Under the pieces are notes generated by a model. It did no database searches. It was not told the origin of the DNA and saw only the letters and a list, made by a program, of their open reading frames with translations. From assembly GCF_024713975.1 (NCBI RefSeq), contig NC_091107.1:11335501-11399500 (forward strand): DNA of 64,000 nt. Direction: 5' to 3'. Shown piece by piece: positions 11,020-21,700 of the stretch. A program made the translations under genes and the position numbers. This DNA comes from Paralichthys olivaceus (lineage: Eukaryota; Chordata; Actinopteri; Pleuronectiformes; Paralichthyidae). Each line of letters opens with the position of its first letter. The first letter of the stretch is position 1.

Positions 11020-11025
11020 AATAAA
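11020..11025 (+). terminator. ilk: Polyadenylation signal of ilk
   Basis: AATAAA about 340 bp past the ilk stop, followed by a T-rich and GT-containing stretch (CCCTTGTCGTTTTATTTG) that suits cleavage-factor binding. Confidence 0.65.
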
Positions 11026-11605
11026 TATTTTATATTTATGACAAACCCTTGTCGTTTTATTTGAAGATATCATCCTCCTCCGAACAATGTTAGCCTGCTG
11101 GAAAGATATTATTTCTTGCTTTTTTTTTGCTTCTGAGTGATCCTGTGAAGAAGGTCACAAGATGGTGGTATGATAATTTTCAAACTACTTGAGAAATACA
11201 ACTTTTTAAGGTCACAGTGAACCTCTAAACTCAGTTCTCATGCTTTTGGCATGTGACAAGTCTGTTATGATGCAGGGTAAGAGTCACCTTCATATGATAA
11301 ATAACAATCACCTTTAGGTAAACTATCCCTTTAAGTAATAAGAATGAAACTTTACGGATTGGCAGAGGGAAGCTGCAGCAGGGTGGTTATTCTAGTTATT
11401 TTATATTTCTACCACAAGAACCAGACAATCATGTGAAGTGTTGTTTGGACTGGATTGAGGTACTGCATGTGCTCTTCTCACTTCTATTCTTGTTCATGTA
11501 AATACAGCAGAGGGAACTTGGGTTTATAGTTTCTGTTTGTGGAAGTGGAGAGTAAAACAAACAGAGTTGGAGGCAGGGAGGAGGGGGGGGAGCAGCTGAT
11601 GAATG

Positions 11606-11615
11606 GTCACATGAC
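11606..11615 (+). promoter_or_regulatory. smpd1: MiT/TFE-type E-box (M-box / CLEAR-like) upstream of smpd1
   Basis: GTCACATGAC contains CACATG with GTC and GAC flanks; its reverse complement, GTCATGTGAC, contains the M-box core TCATGTG bound by MITF, TFEB and TFE3. It lies about 270 bp upstream of the donor of the probable smpd1 5' exon. SMPD1 is a lysosomal enzyme, a class known to be under TFEB control. Function here is inferred. Confidence 0.45.
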
Positions 11616-11639
11616 GGGTCAGCTGACTCTGTGGCTTTC

Positions 11640-11883
11640 ACAAGAGCGAGCAGAGAGGCTGTGATCATCACACCCGGGAGCGTGCAGCTGAGAGAGCACG
11701 AGAGGAGCTCACCGACCTGCTTTCTCACCGACTTGTGTCCACTGCTTCCCCGGCCTTCAAAGCCAGGAGACACGCCGACGACTTCCACCCTCCTCGGCCC
11801 GGGACTCATCTTTAGAGGTGCAGAGGGAGAGTGAGAAGCTAAGCTAGCGTCTTACCACTCCTAGCTTTGCTCTTCTGTTTGTG
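11640..11883 (+). other. smpd1: Probable non-coding 5' exon of smpd1
   Basis: A purine- and GC-rich segment ends at the donor GTG|GTGAGT (GT at 11884-11885). The acceptor GTTGTTCACAG at 11934 begins the exon that holds the start codon. The left limit is arbitrary because the transcription start is not visible. Confidence 0.5.
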
Positions 11884-11973
11884 GTGAGTTACATGACTGG
11901 TTCTTGATGTGACTTCCTGGTTTGTTGTTCACAGAGGCTGCGGACCTCTCGGAGGAGACCTGTCGTCAGGACC

Positions 11974-14900
11974 ATGAGGCGCCCCGCTGTGCCCCCCTCC
12001 TGCGGGCTCCTCGCCGGCTGCCTCGTGCTGTTGCTGCCGCTGTTGGCGTCCGGTCACCCCGCGCACACCCCGGGGAAGGACCTGGTGTTCGTGGAGCAGC
12101 TCAGGGTCGGATTCAACTGGAAAAATATCACCTGTCCCATGTGTAAAGCTGTCTTCATCATCCTTGATATCGCCCTGCTGGTAATGTGATCAGATCTCTT
12201 ACTAATGATGATTTTAAGATGCTTTACACAGCCTGACTTCACCTGTGGGTCTGAGCAATGATCACTGAAATACTTTAGAATTAAACTGAGAAAAGGTCAT
12301 TCTGATTAACTTTATATATGCAGCACATGAGTAAACAAGGATAAGGACATTTCAGGACTAAGGCAGACAATTTCAGGCAATTAAAATAAATAATAGTAAC
12401 ATAAATAAGACATGTTTGCACTCAAATATTGTGCTGCAATATAGTGATTTTAAAAGATGTCATTGATTCTGCAAGTTTCAGATCCTCTGGCAGTGATTTC
12501 CAGAGCTGATGGGCCCTGCCTGTAAAATCCTGATCACCTCAAGTCTCTGAGGTGATCAGACTCTGGGAACAGCAAGTGAAGCCCTGTCTGAGGATCTGAG
12601 GCTGTGCTGCGGCTCGTAGATTAGCAGCAAATCCGCAATATAGCTGAGTCCAGGAAGTCAGAAAAGTTCAAATGTTCATTGGGAGAATCGAAGAAAAATC
12701 AATTGAATTTTATTTATATAGTTGATATTTGCAAATCACAAGTTGACGTCCTCTGCTCTTAACCCTCAACAAGAGCGAGGACAAACTACCAAAATATCCT
12801 TTTACTATAGGAAGTGAGGGATCCGTCTCCGAGGAGGGACAGAAGAGCAATAGATGTCACACGTAATAGAGCACAGCAACAAACCAGTTTACATAGATGC
12901 AGAGGTGAATCAATATTCAGTAAGTATTTATACAAAAGAAAATATTTGACAGACTGGTGTGGTTAGATTCCACGTACTTTCATTAGTTCAGTTCCAAGTT
13001 TAATTCTTGGTATTTAAATGAACACAGGGTCAAATGAAATGTGATGGATGAGAACAGATCGGCTCAGCAATAAGAGCAATGTCATTAAAATACAAATGCA
13101 ATGCTGTATAACTTCTGTACATTTGAAAATTGTGTGTTCAAGATGAATAATTGATTGAATTGTCAGTGAAGCATATAGTTTCTCACACCATTTCTTGGAC
13201 CTTGTTATGGCTTTTTGTTACCTCCCGTAGACTGATTCAAACGAGGAGCGCATAGCACGTGCATTTGGGGAGGCATGTATCCGTCTCCATCTGGCCGATG
13301 AGCAGGTGTGTCGACAAATAACCGAACTGTTCAGGGACGACTTCATCCGGGCTCTGCAGCAGTCCCTGCTGGGGCCCTCTGAGGCGTGTGCCATGCTGAT
13401 CGGCCCCTCCTGCGGCAAGTTTGATATCTACGCAGCCTGGAACATCACCTTGCCAAAGGTCCCCAAGCCTCCTGTGAAACCACCCTCTCCTCCTAAACCT
13501 GGTTCTCCACAGAGCAGGGTCCTGTTTATAACTGACATCCACTGGGACAAGGTGAGCGTGTGCTGCTGAGAGATTCCCCAAAGTACAATTGTTTGATTCT
13601 GGAAAATGTGGTTATACCCCTCTCTTTGTAACATAGCAGGTTTTTGTTGCATCTTAGAGTAAAGTCAGTCAGAAAGTGCATGGGCATTAAATGCAGTTTG
13701 ATATAGATTTGCCCAAGAAATCTGGAACAATTAAACTAAAATTGATGGCATGCTTTTTAGTGACATGACATTGTTTTGACATCAAGTGCATCTTTAAAAA
13801 TGGTTGACAGGAGTACAAAGCAGGCAGCGCCGCAGACTGCAAGGACCCTCTGTGCTGCCGTGAAGACTCTGGCTCTCCCAGCTGGAAGCGGCGAGAGGCT
13901 GGGTACTGGGGAACCTACAGTAAGTGTGACCTGCCTCTGCACACGGTGGAGAACTTCCTGGAAAATGCAGCCAGAGCCGGACCCTGGGACTGGGTGTACT
14001 GGACCGGAGATATACCAGCGCACAATGTTTGGTCTCAGACCAGGAAACAGCAGCTGTCAGAGCTTACTGTCATCTCCAGGCTCATCCAAAAGTAATTTCT
14101 TTTTCAAGATCAGCTTTGAGTGTTTTGATATAAGATTTACATAACTGCCGTTTAGTGGAATGTGTAGTTAAGCTACTACTGAAGATACATTTACCAGCAG
14201 CCACTTAGCTGTCAGAGTAGTTTTTAATAGAATAAGTGATGAAACATGGTGTTGAAATGTCAAACCTTTCAGCCATGTTGCTGTTGATTCGCAGCTGCTG
14301 GATAATGTCCTTGCTCAAACCTTAGATGCCCTTATACTCTTGATACTCAGTTTGTTTATCCTTCAGGATATTTTTTGCTTCGGCTGTTTGTCTTGTGTCA
14401 CCTGGAACTGATCCAAACGTCTATTGACTTTGACCTCTTCCCTCCTGTCTTCTGTGCAGACACCTGGGACCTAGCGTGTCAGTTTATCCTGCTGTAGGGA
14501 ATCATGAGAGTACGCCAGTGAACAGCTTCCCTCCGCCCTTTGTTCATGGTAACAGATCGTCGTCCTGGCTCTACAATACGATGGCAGAGGAATGGTCCGC
14601 ATGGTTACCAGAGGAAGCTTTGAAGACTCTTAGGTCCTTATTATTCATTTGCTCATTTTATTTGAAAGTAAAGTTGTGCTATGGCATTGACATGCAGGTC
14701 AACAAGATATAGATGCTGTTTCTTTTATGCCTCTGAGACAGCCAGTAACTGGAGGCGTTATGTTTTTGCGTTGTCCCTCCGTCTCATTCTTGTGAACATA
14801 TCTCAAGAACGTTTTGAGGACATTTCTTAAAATTTGGTACAAATGCTCAGATGGACTCGAGGCTGAAGTGATTACATTTTTGAAGTCAAAGGTCACTGTG

Positions 14901-16951
14901 ACCTCACCAAACACATTTTTTGCCTTGTGAACAAAACATCTCCAGATCATTTTTAAGGAATCCTTTCCAATTTCGTACAAACGTTCACTGGGACTCAAAG
15001 ATGAACTGATTAGATTTCAGTGGTCACAATATGTCACAAACTGCACCTGTGACCTGTGAAAGGCTCATTTATATTATCGGCCAACTGATAACCCTCTAGT
15101 TCCTAGATAAATGATCTATCAGTAAATGGTTTTATATCATTTATTAGGTACTTTCTTTATGTCACATGTCACTTGTTGTGTCACTGTTTACATCGCCTCA
15201 CTTCCCACTGTTTGTACAGAGAAGTGATCGCATTTCATAATTCCCTTTTACAAAGGTCTGAACATGAGAGGAGCTCATCGACCTGCTTTCGAGAGTCTTT
15301 TCTCACTTTCTGATCTGTAAAACTTGTGTCCAGTGGGGAACTCCCTTCAACTCTTGTCTGTGTATGTCATTTTTTAGATATGGAGGATTCTACACGGCAA
15401 AGGTTCGGCCTGGTCTCAGGGTGGTCTCTCTCAACATGAACTTCTGTGCTCGAGAAAACTTCTGGCTGATGGTGAACTCCACTGACCCGGCTAACCAGCT
15501 GCAGTGGCTGGTCCATATACTCCAGACCAGTGAGGACAAGGGAGAGAAGGTGAGTGGAGCAACAAAAACAAAATGTTCAACTGAAAGAGGACTGGGGGTG
15601 TTTAATGTCCCTCTTTGGCCACCTACTTCATGTTAGATCTGGGTAATGACTTACAGTCTTTTTCATGTCCCTTTCCCTCAAGCAACTGGAACTGAGCATG
15701 AGATTGCAATACAACCTGTTTTTATTAGTACTATAATCCTCCTGTATATGGTGTCATCTTCCACTTTACTCAGGTACATATCATAGGTCACATCCCACCT
15801 GGCCTGTGTCTTGGCAGCTGGAGCTGGAACTACTATCACATTGTCAACAGGTAGCTACACTGATCATGTAAGGGAGGGAGAGGAGGACATTTTGTTCCGT
15901 ACACTCAGCAGTTGTTTCTTGTGAATATACAGTATGAAGTCACTGCTAAGTTACCGTTGAGAATGTAACATGAAACACACATTTTCACAGCATCACATGA
16001 TACTTGTATATTTTATCTGCAATCTTTTATCCATACTCTGGAACCCTTGGAAATGTGGTTACATTGCACGTCTCATAATCCCATCATCCATTTTCTGGAC
16101 TGGACCGAATCTGGACCTTTGTATTTGTTTTACTGTCCAATTCTTCAATAATAATGTCTGAAATGGCTAAAATACCATTAGACTCATAAGGGTTCTACTG
16201 TGGTTACAGTTGCTGCATGTTGTAGCGCAACTGTCGACAACCTGAAGGATGGGACAGGTTATAAAGTTTTCTGTTCCCTGTCTTACGTCCTGCTTTTTCT
16301 TCCCAGATATGAAAGTACAATTACTGGGCAGTTTTTTGGTCATACACACACAGACGAGTTTGAAATGTTTTATGATGAGGACACCATGAGCCGCCCGCTG
16401 GGAGTGGCATTCATCGCTCCTAGTGTCACTACCTATATCAATCTGAACCCAGGTGAGTTCATAAACTAGATGAGTGATTGAACATTTCATAAGGAACAAG
16501 CAATAAAGATTCAGTTCTTTAACTCTCTCCAGGATACCGTGTCTACTATGTTGATGGTAACTACACCGGCAGCTCTTGGCTCGTGCTCGACCATGAAACC
16601 TACATCCTCAACCTCACAGAGGTGAACCACAGTCCGGGGGCTCCACTCAGCCCAGAACAAAACCCGAAGTGGACACTGCTGTACCGCGCCACTGAGGCAT
16701 ACGGTCTTTCCACCCTGTTCCCGTCTGATTACAACGAGCTGATGCAGGCCTTCATCAAGGATGACAGAGTCTTCCAAAGGTTCTGGTACTTCAGGCATAA
16801 AGGACACGTATCTGTGCCGTGCAAGGAGACATGCAAAACCTCAGTGCTCTGCTCTCTGCGGAGTGGGCGCGCCGATGAGCTGGAGCAGTGCGACCTGCTC
16901 AATGGTTTTGGAGGAAACTTGGCGAAGGCTGCCAGAACAACTCTCTGCTGA
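11974..16951 (+). CDS. smpd1: Acid sphingomyelinase (sphingomyelin phosphodiesterase 1)
   Basis: Lysosomal and secreted zinc phosphodiesterase that cuts sphingomyelin to ceramide and phosphocholine. Eight coding exons: 11974-12180, 13231-13551, 13811-14091, 14460-14633, 15378-15549, 15774-15850, 16307-16452 and 16533-16951, for 598 aa (human 631). A signal peptide with a leucine-rich core covers about residues 1-27. A saposin-B domain follows ([10 protein letters not shown] to GPSCGKFD, about 48-135), then a proline-rich linker ([16 protein letters not shown]), then the calcineurin-like metallophosphoesterase fold. Metal and catalytic motifs are intact: DIHWD (about 171), GDIPAH (about 243), GNHES (about 284), GHIPPG and GHTHTDEF. 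The protein ends in cysteine, as in human. Several NxT/NxS sites fit lysosomal glycosylation. The start is the first ATG after the leader acceptor. Confidence 0.98.
12700..12870 (+). repeat. Common teleost interspersed repeat in smpd1 intron 1
   Basis: The order AATTTTATTTATATAG, CAAATCACAA, CCCTCAACAAGAGCGAGGAC, AAACTACCAAA, GGGATCCGTCTCC and AGAGCAATAGATGTC is one I know as a widely dispersed percomorph repeat. It has no coding capacity. Confidence 0.6.
14725..15075 (+). repeat. Dispersed repeat with internal ~120-bp units in smpd1 intron 4
   Basis: Two related units appear: GAACATATCTCAAGAACG, then ACATTTCTTAAAATTTGGTA, then CAAATG(C)TCA...GGACTCGAGGCTGAAGTGATTA; and GTGAACAAAACATCTCCAGA, then CCTTTCCAATTTCGTACA, then CAAACGTTCACTGGGACTCA, then AGATGAACTGATTAGA. 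The text 'AAGGTCACTGTGACCTCA' is typical of this teleost family. It contains the palindrome listed at 14890-14904. Confidence 0.65.
14890..14904. promoter_or_regulatory. Perfect oestrogen-response-element-type palindrome
   Basis: AGGTCACTGTGACCT is two AGGTCA half-sites inverted with a three-base spacer, the exact nuclear receptor IR3 (ERE) pattern. It sits inside a dispersed repeat in smpd1 intron 4. Use as an enhancer is unproven. Confidence 0.4.
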
Positions 16952-17833
16952 TCTGAGGAAGTTTGGACTGGATGGTTGAATAGAGAAAAGAGGAGTTGGA
17001 CCAAATAAGGAAATTGAGTCACATTTTTTTTTCTTGATGCTGGTGGGTCGACAAAGATCACTAACAGTTTGTGGATTTCATAAACTGTGAAGAGTGAGGA
17101 TTTGTCAGTGTTTGCCTTGTGCAGTTGTGTGATGACTGATTGAAAGTTTTCATAATGTTATTTACTTGAAAAGTACAGAACAGGGGTTTGTTTGACATCG
17201 TGATTTTCAGTCCTGTACTGGGTGCCTTTTTTCAGGGAAAATAATTTGAATCCATCCTGGACAGCAATCCTGAAATGTTGCTGTGTGATAACATTGATCA
17301 AGTTTTTGCTCAGATTTCATTGCTCATGCATGAAATTTCTTCAAATGCTGCCTTGTTAATTGGGACAAAGTGGAAAGTTTGCTTTAAATGTATCACCTTC
17401 TCACTTTTGACCTGTCCCACAATGCTTTAGTTCACCACATCTGGCAGATTAATGAATCTCAGTGATTATGTAGGGTTAGTTTTGCTGAGTCATAAAGCTG
17501 CGTAAAGGATCTTCATTTTTAAAGTTCTTTATCTGAACCATTTATGAAGATTTAGGTCTGTTAATGTACATTACCTCAATGCACAGCACCATCTGCCTTA
17601 GCAAAGACGTCTTCTTGTCTAGGTAAGCGTCAGTATTCCTCACTGAGTTTTACTTGTGTCTGCACTTTAGTTCTTTTGTTTGCTGGTTTAACTTCCAGGT
17701 GTAATGGAGAACAAGTTTGATAGACTTTCAGCGGTGTGAGCTTGGGAAGGTTGTCAGGTCTTGATCTATGTGTCCTGTTGTGTAACATGAGCATGACGAT
17801 GGATATAGAAAGCAATAATTTAAAGATTATATG

Positions 17834-17839
17834 AATAAA
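17834..17839 (+). terminator. smpd1: Polyadenylation signal of smpd1
   Basis: AATAAA 883 bp past the smpd1 stop, followed by TTGCCCACTTGTTTGCTTTG, a GU/U-rich downstream context. Confidence 0.6.
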
Positions 17840-17859
17840 AGATGAAATATTAAATTCTT

Positions 17860-18754
17860 GCCCACTTGTTTGCTTTGTTGGAAAAATTCTGATTTAGTGT
17901 TTCTGAAGCATCTTAAAACATCTTAAATTTAAATATGTTTGGGTTTCTCTTAATTTTGTTCACGTAATGCTATTTCTGTCCCACTTTAAAATTAGTTTGA
18001 GTAATGTCTGTGTGCATTCTGTAATGAAACTACAAACAAGATCAACATGGAACTGATAACCTACAGATACCTCAGTCAGCGTTTATCTTGGTGCACTCTG
18101 CTTTGCTGTGAGAGATTATGGATGCCTACTGTCTGGGCCTGTAGTTTATGATGAGTGGCTGTATCGAGGGTTGTGTTCTACTCGGCTACTCCCCCTTATC
18201 TTAAATTATGGGGAAGTGTCTGTCAATCTGGGTCTCTGATACTTCTTCATATCTGACTGGTTTTACAGTTCATTTATTATAATATGTTATAAATAAGATA
18301 AATCAAAACAAAGTGATTAATTATGGATAAAGTCAAATAATTTAAGAACTCATGCTGTGAATATGTGATGAATTTCTGCCAAATTATACTATTTAATGTT
18401 ACATCAAATGTTAACACTAAATCTTAAATTGACTTGTTGAAACCTTGTGATTACAAATTCACAGGTAGTTTATTTTGTAGCAATACAAAAGCAAAAGAAG
18501 TGCATAGTTTTATTTTGTAATAAGAATTAAGCTTTATAATTTTATTTCAAGTGCAATCATTTTTTAATTCTTATTTAATAATATTCAAGTCACCACACAT
18601 ACAAATAGCATCTCATTTACTGGAATACATTACATAATATTTCATGGTGCTTCCTCATATCATTAATTAAATTGAATTTCATGCCTCTTTTTTAATTTCA
18701 GTTTTTATTCATTAGTGTCTCATCCGGCAGTGTCCTGTAACAAGCCATTATCCC
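17860..18754. other. Intergenic sequence between smpd1 and the voltage-sensing phosphatase
   Basis: Strongly AT-rich. The two genes converge here (smpd1 plus, tpte minus). I see no gene or assignable repeat. Confidence 0.5.
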
Positions 18755-18760
18755 TTTATT
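18755..18760 (-). terminator. tpte: Polyadenylation signal abutting the tpte/VSP stop codon
   Basis: Minus-strand AATAAA begins one base after the TAA stop (CCATAATAATAAAGGG). If used, the 3' UTR would be only tens of bases long. Other minus-strand AATAAA hexamers lie at 18714-18719 and 18541-18546. Confidence 0.4.
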
Positions 18761-18761
18761 A

Positions 18762-21700
18762 TTATGGTTCTGAGAAGAACATGGAGACACCAAAATCCTC
18801 CTTGTACAGGTCCCAGGTCTTGGGTTTGTGGGGGTTGTCCAGTTCATCCCTGGGTAGAAACAATCTGTCGGAATTCAAAGTTTAAAGTCAGAAACAGACA
18901 CTTGAGTCAAGAGCAATGGAAATTATTTTATCACAGCAACAGAAACATACTTGTTGTTCTCTGTGAAGGACGTATTGAACCAGAAGTAGAACGGAACATC
19001 TTCGTATCCTTTTGGAAGACCCTAAATGTGAGAGACATTAAAAATAACACAGACTTAATTAAATCAATTTAAAATAAATTAAAAAGAGTAGAATAAAAGA
19101 GGTAAAAGAAATAAATATTACAAAAAAAGTTAACGAGTAAAATAATACAAATGAAATAGATGTGTGAAATAATCAACTAAAAATAAAATGGTGACATGCC
19201 ATTCAATTTTTTTAAATAGCTTAGTTAAAGACACTTAATAATAATTTCATTTAAAGTGAATGAATAAAAACAAAAGATAAACAGGATCATAGGACAAAGT
19301 AAAGTGAAGAACTCACAGCACTTGATTCAAACATGACCTTCACGTCTCCTTCCACCTCAGGCCCGTTATGTAGACTGATGACTGCTGCGTTATTGCCCAC
19401 GTCAGGAAACACCTTCAAAAACACAGGAAATAAATTAACCATCACATCAACAAATGAATCACTGTGACCTAATGAGGTTTGAGACTCACTGTGCAGTTCT
19501 CCTGTTTGGCGCACACACATTGAAACACCAGCTCTTTCTTGACAATTATCTTCACCTTAAGATCGCTGCCATCCCCTTTACCCACACCTGGGAAAAAGCC
19601 CATACAACAGATATTAACTTCCTCTTATTATTATGATGAAGTGGACAGTTTGAATGCTCTGCAGGCTTGCAGGGTTTCACCTGCTATAGAGTGTATGCGG
19701 ATGCTCTTGATGCGGAGGGGTTTGGGTGGAGGCAGCTGCCTGTTGAACTTTGTTTTCATGATCTCATAGTACCCCACGTACCGGCTCTGTGGACCACACA
19801 GGTACAGAATTAAAAAAAACAACTATTATTTAATCAGTGTATAAGGCTTTATGAGGAAATTCACATATTACTGACAGATTGGGCACAGATCTGGACAAAA
19901 GGCTCTGGACAATCGTGTCATTCTGACGGAATAAACATTGTAAGTCAAGAAAAATTTGAAGAAAATGTGTCCTCTGTGTGATGCCTGTAGTCTCCCACTA
20001 ATCATTACCGCTGCTGAGGGTTATGAGGTTATGTTGTTTATTGTTTGTTTGTCAGTCCGCAGGATTACTCCAAAACTACTCAACAGATTTCCATAAGAGT
20101 TTGTGGCACATGACCCAAAGAAGTACCCATTACATTTTGGAGCACATTTGGAAAAAACCCAGATCCAGGGATTCTTTTTTCTCTTAAATATGGCGACATA
20201 GGGTGCTAATCTTGGCAGAGATATGCACTCTCCAAGTACCTTTCTAATTTGTTTTTCAACCACAAGAAGGTGCTAGTCAGCAGTGTTATCTAAAACAGTC
20301 AGAATAGCTTTCTTCTTTCTCCAGAAGTATTTATCAGTATGTCTCCTGAGTGTCTGATTCTTACCTGAGACGGAGTCTCCACTCCCTGAAACTTGGAGCT
20401 GCGACTCTTATCTGTCCTCCTCTCACCAAAATATTCCAGACTGTCCTGGAGGACAAACAGAAATGAATCTAAGTCTGCAGCTGCAATTTCTTTAACCCTT
20501 GTTTGAACAGGTTTCAGAGTAGAAAAGACGTACTTGTGCACTCTCAAACTGGTCACTATCGATAAGCCAGGTGCACACCAGAGTACCTGTGCGTCCTGTC
20601 AAAGAGAGCAGAGACATGATCTGATCAAGTGTGGCTTTTAGCTAGACTAGAGCAGGGTACAAGAACAAAGGTTACACTTTTTCAACAGCAAAACTATAAA
20701 ATTCAACTCAAATTCTTCACTAAACCACAATGAAACAAATGCAGATCTGTGGCTTCACCTTTCCCTCCTTTACAGTGGATTGCGATGATGTTTTTGGGAT
20801 CGGCTGACATCCACTCCCTCACACTGGCTGTGTATTTCAGCATGTCCCTGAGACAGACGGTAAAAACACACGGTGATAAAGAAACTGACATTTGGTTTGT
20901 ACTGTTTTGTGTCATCACAATGCATTATTTTAACAAGCTCTAATCTACAGTGCTTCAATATGATCACAAGCAGAAGGAAGCGGTGCAACAGAAAAACACA
21001 CATCACAACAGAAACGGTTAACTCACTCCAGGGAGGGGACGTTGTGGTCGTCGATGAACACACGCTCAACTTTGTAGTGGAAGAACTGGGGGTCGTAACC
21101 TTTCTCACCTGGAAACAAAAATGATACCGTCTGTGGAGTTCCAAAGGCAATAGAGTGCATGTGATGAGAGGTGGTGCACACTTACTGCACAGGTTGTAAA
21201 CTTTATAGTGGTCTTCATGTTTAGCGTCCAGGAACCTGGCTACCTCCTGCAGAGAGAGAGGAGGAACAGTTTAAAGCAGCTGGGAAAGGCTGTGTGAATT
21301 CATCTAGATATTAGTGTGTGTAATTATATCTAAAAAGTGAGGAGGGAATTTTTATCATGTTTATGCACGATATCCAGTCAGACTTACACCAATCGGATTC
21401 CTGTAGAAGGACTGTTTCCCAGAGGAGGGGAAAGACATGGCGATGACACGATCTAGAGAGGTGGGAAAAGATAGAAATCTTTTTTTAAAAAGGTCTAACC
21501 TTTAGCAATTTCTTTTAGATGCATTGTCTGACATGCATTTTTGTGTTCCATACACCATGTAACTCCCACCTGTCACGTAGGTAAGGTCAAGGTCAAATCC
21601 ATCCTTCTGATAACGCCGCTTGTTCTCAGAAACCTGACATGACGAACACAAGTCAAAGATCAGGGATTAGCGGACATCTTCTCTCTAATTTCCAACCGTG

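Noticed and set aside
19876-19922. Exon-like segment in the tpte gene with AG and GT borders
   Set aside because: At 47 nt it would break the frame, and the flanking exons join directly as [13 protein letters not shown], as expected for the family.
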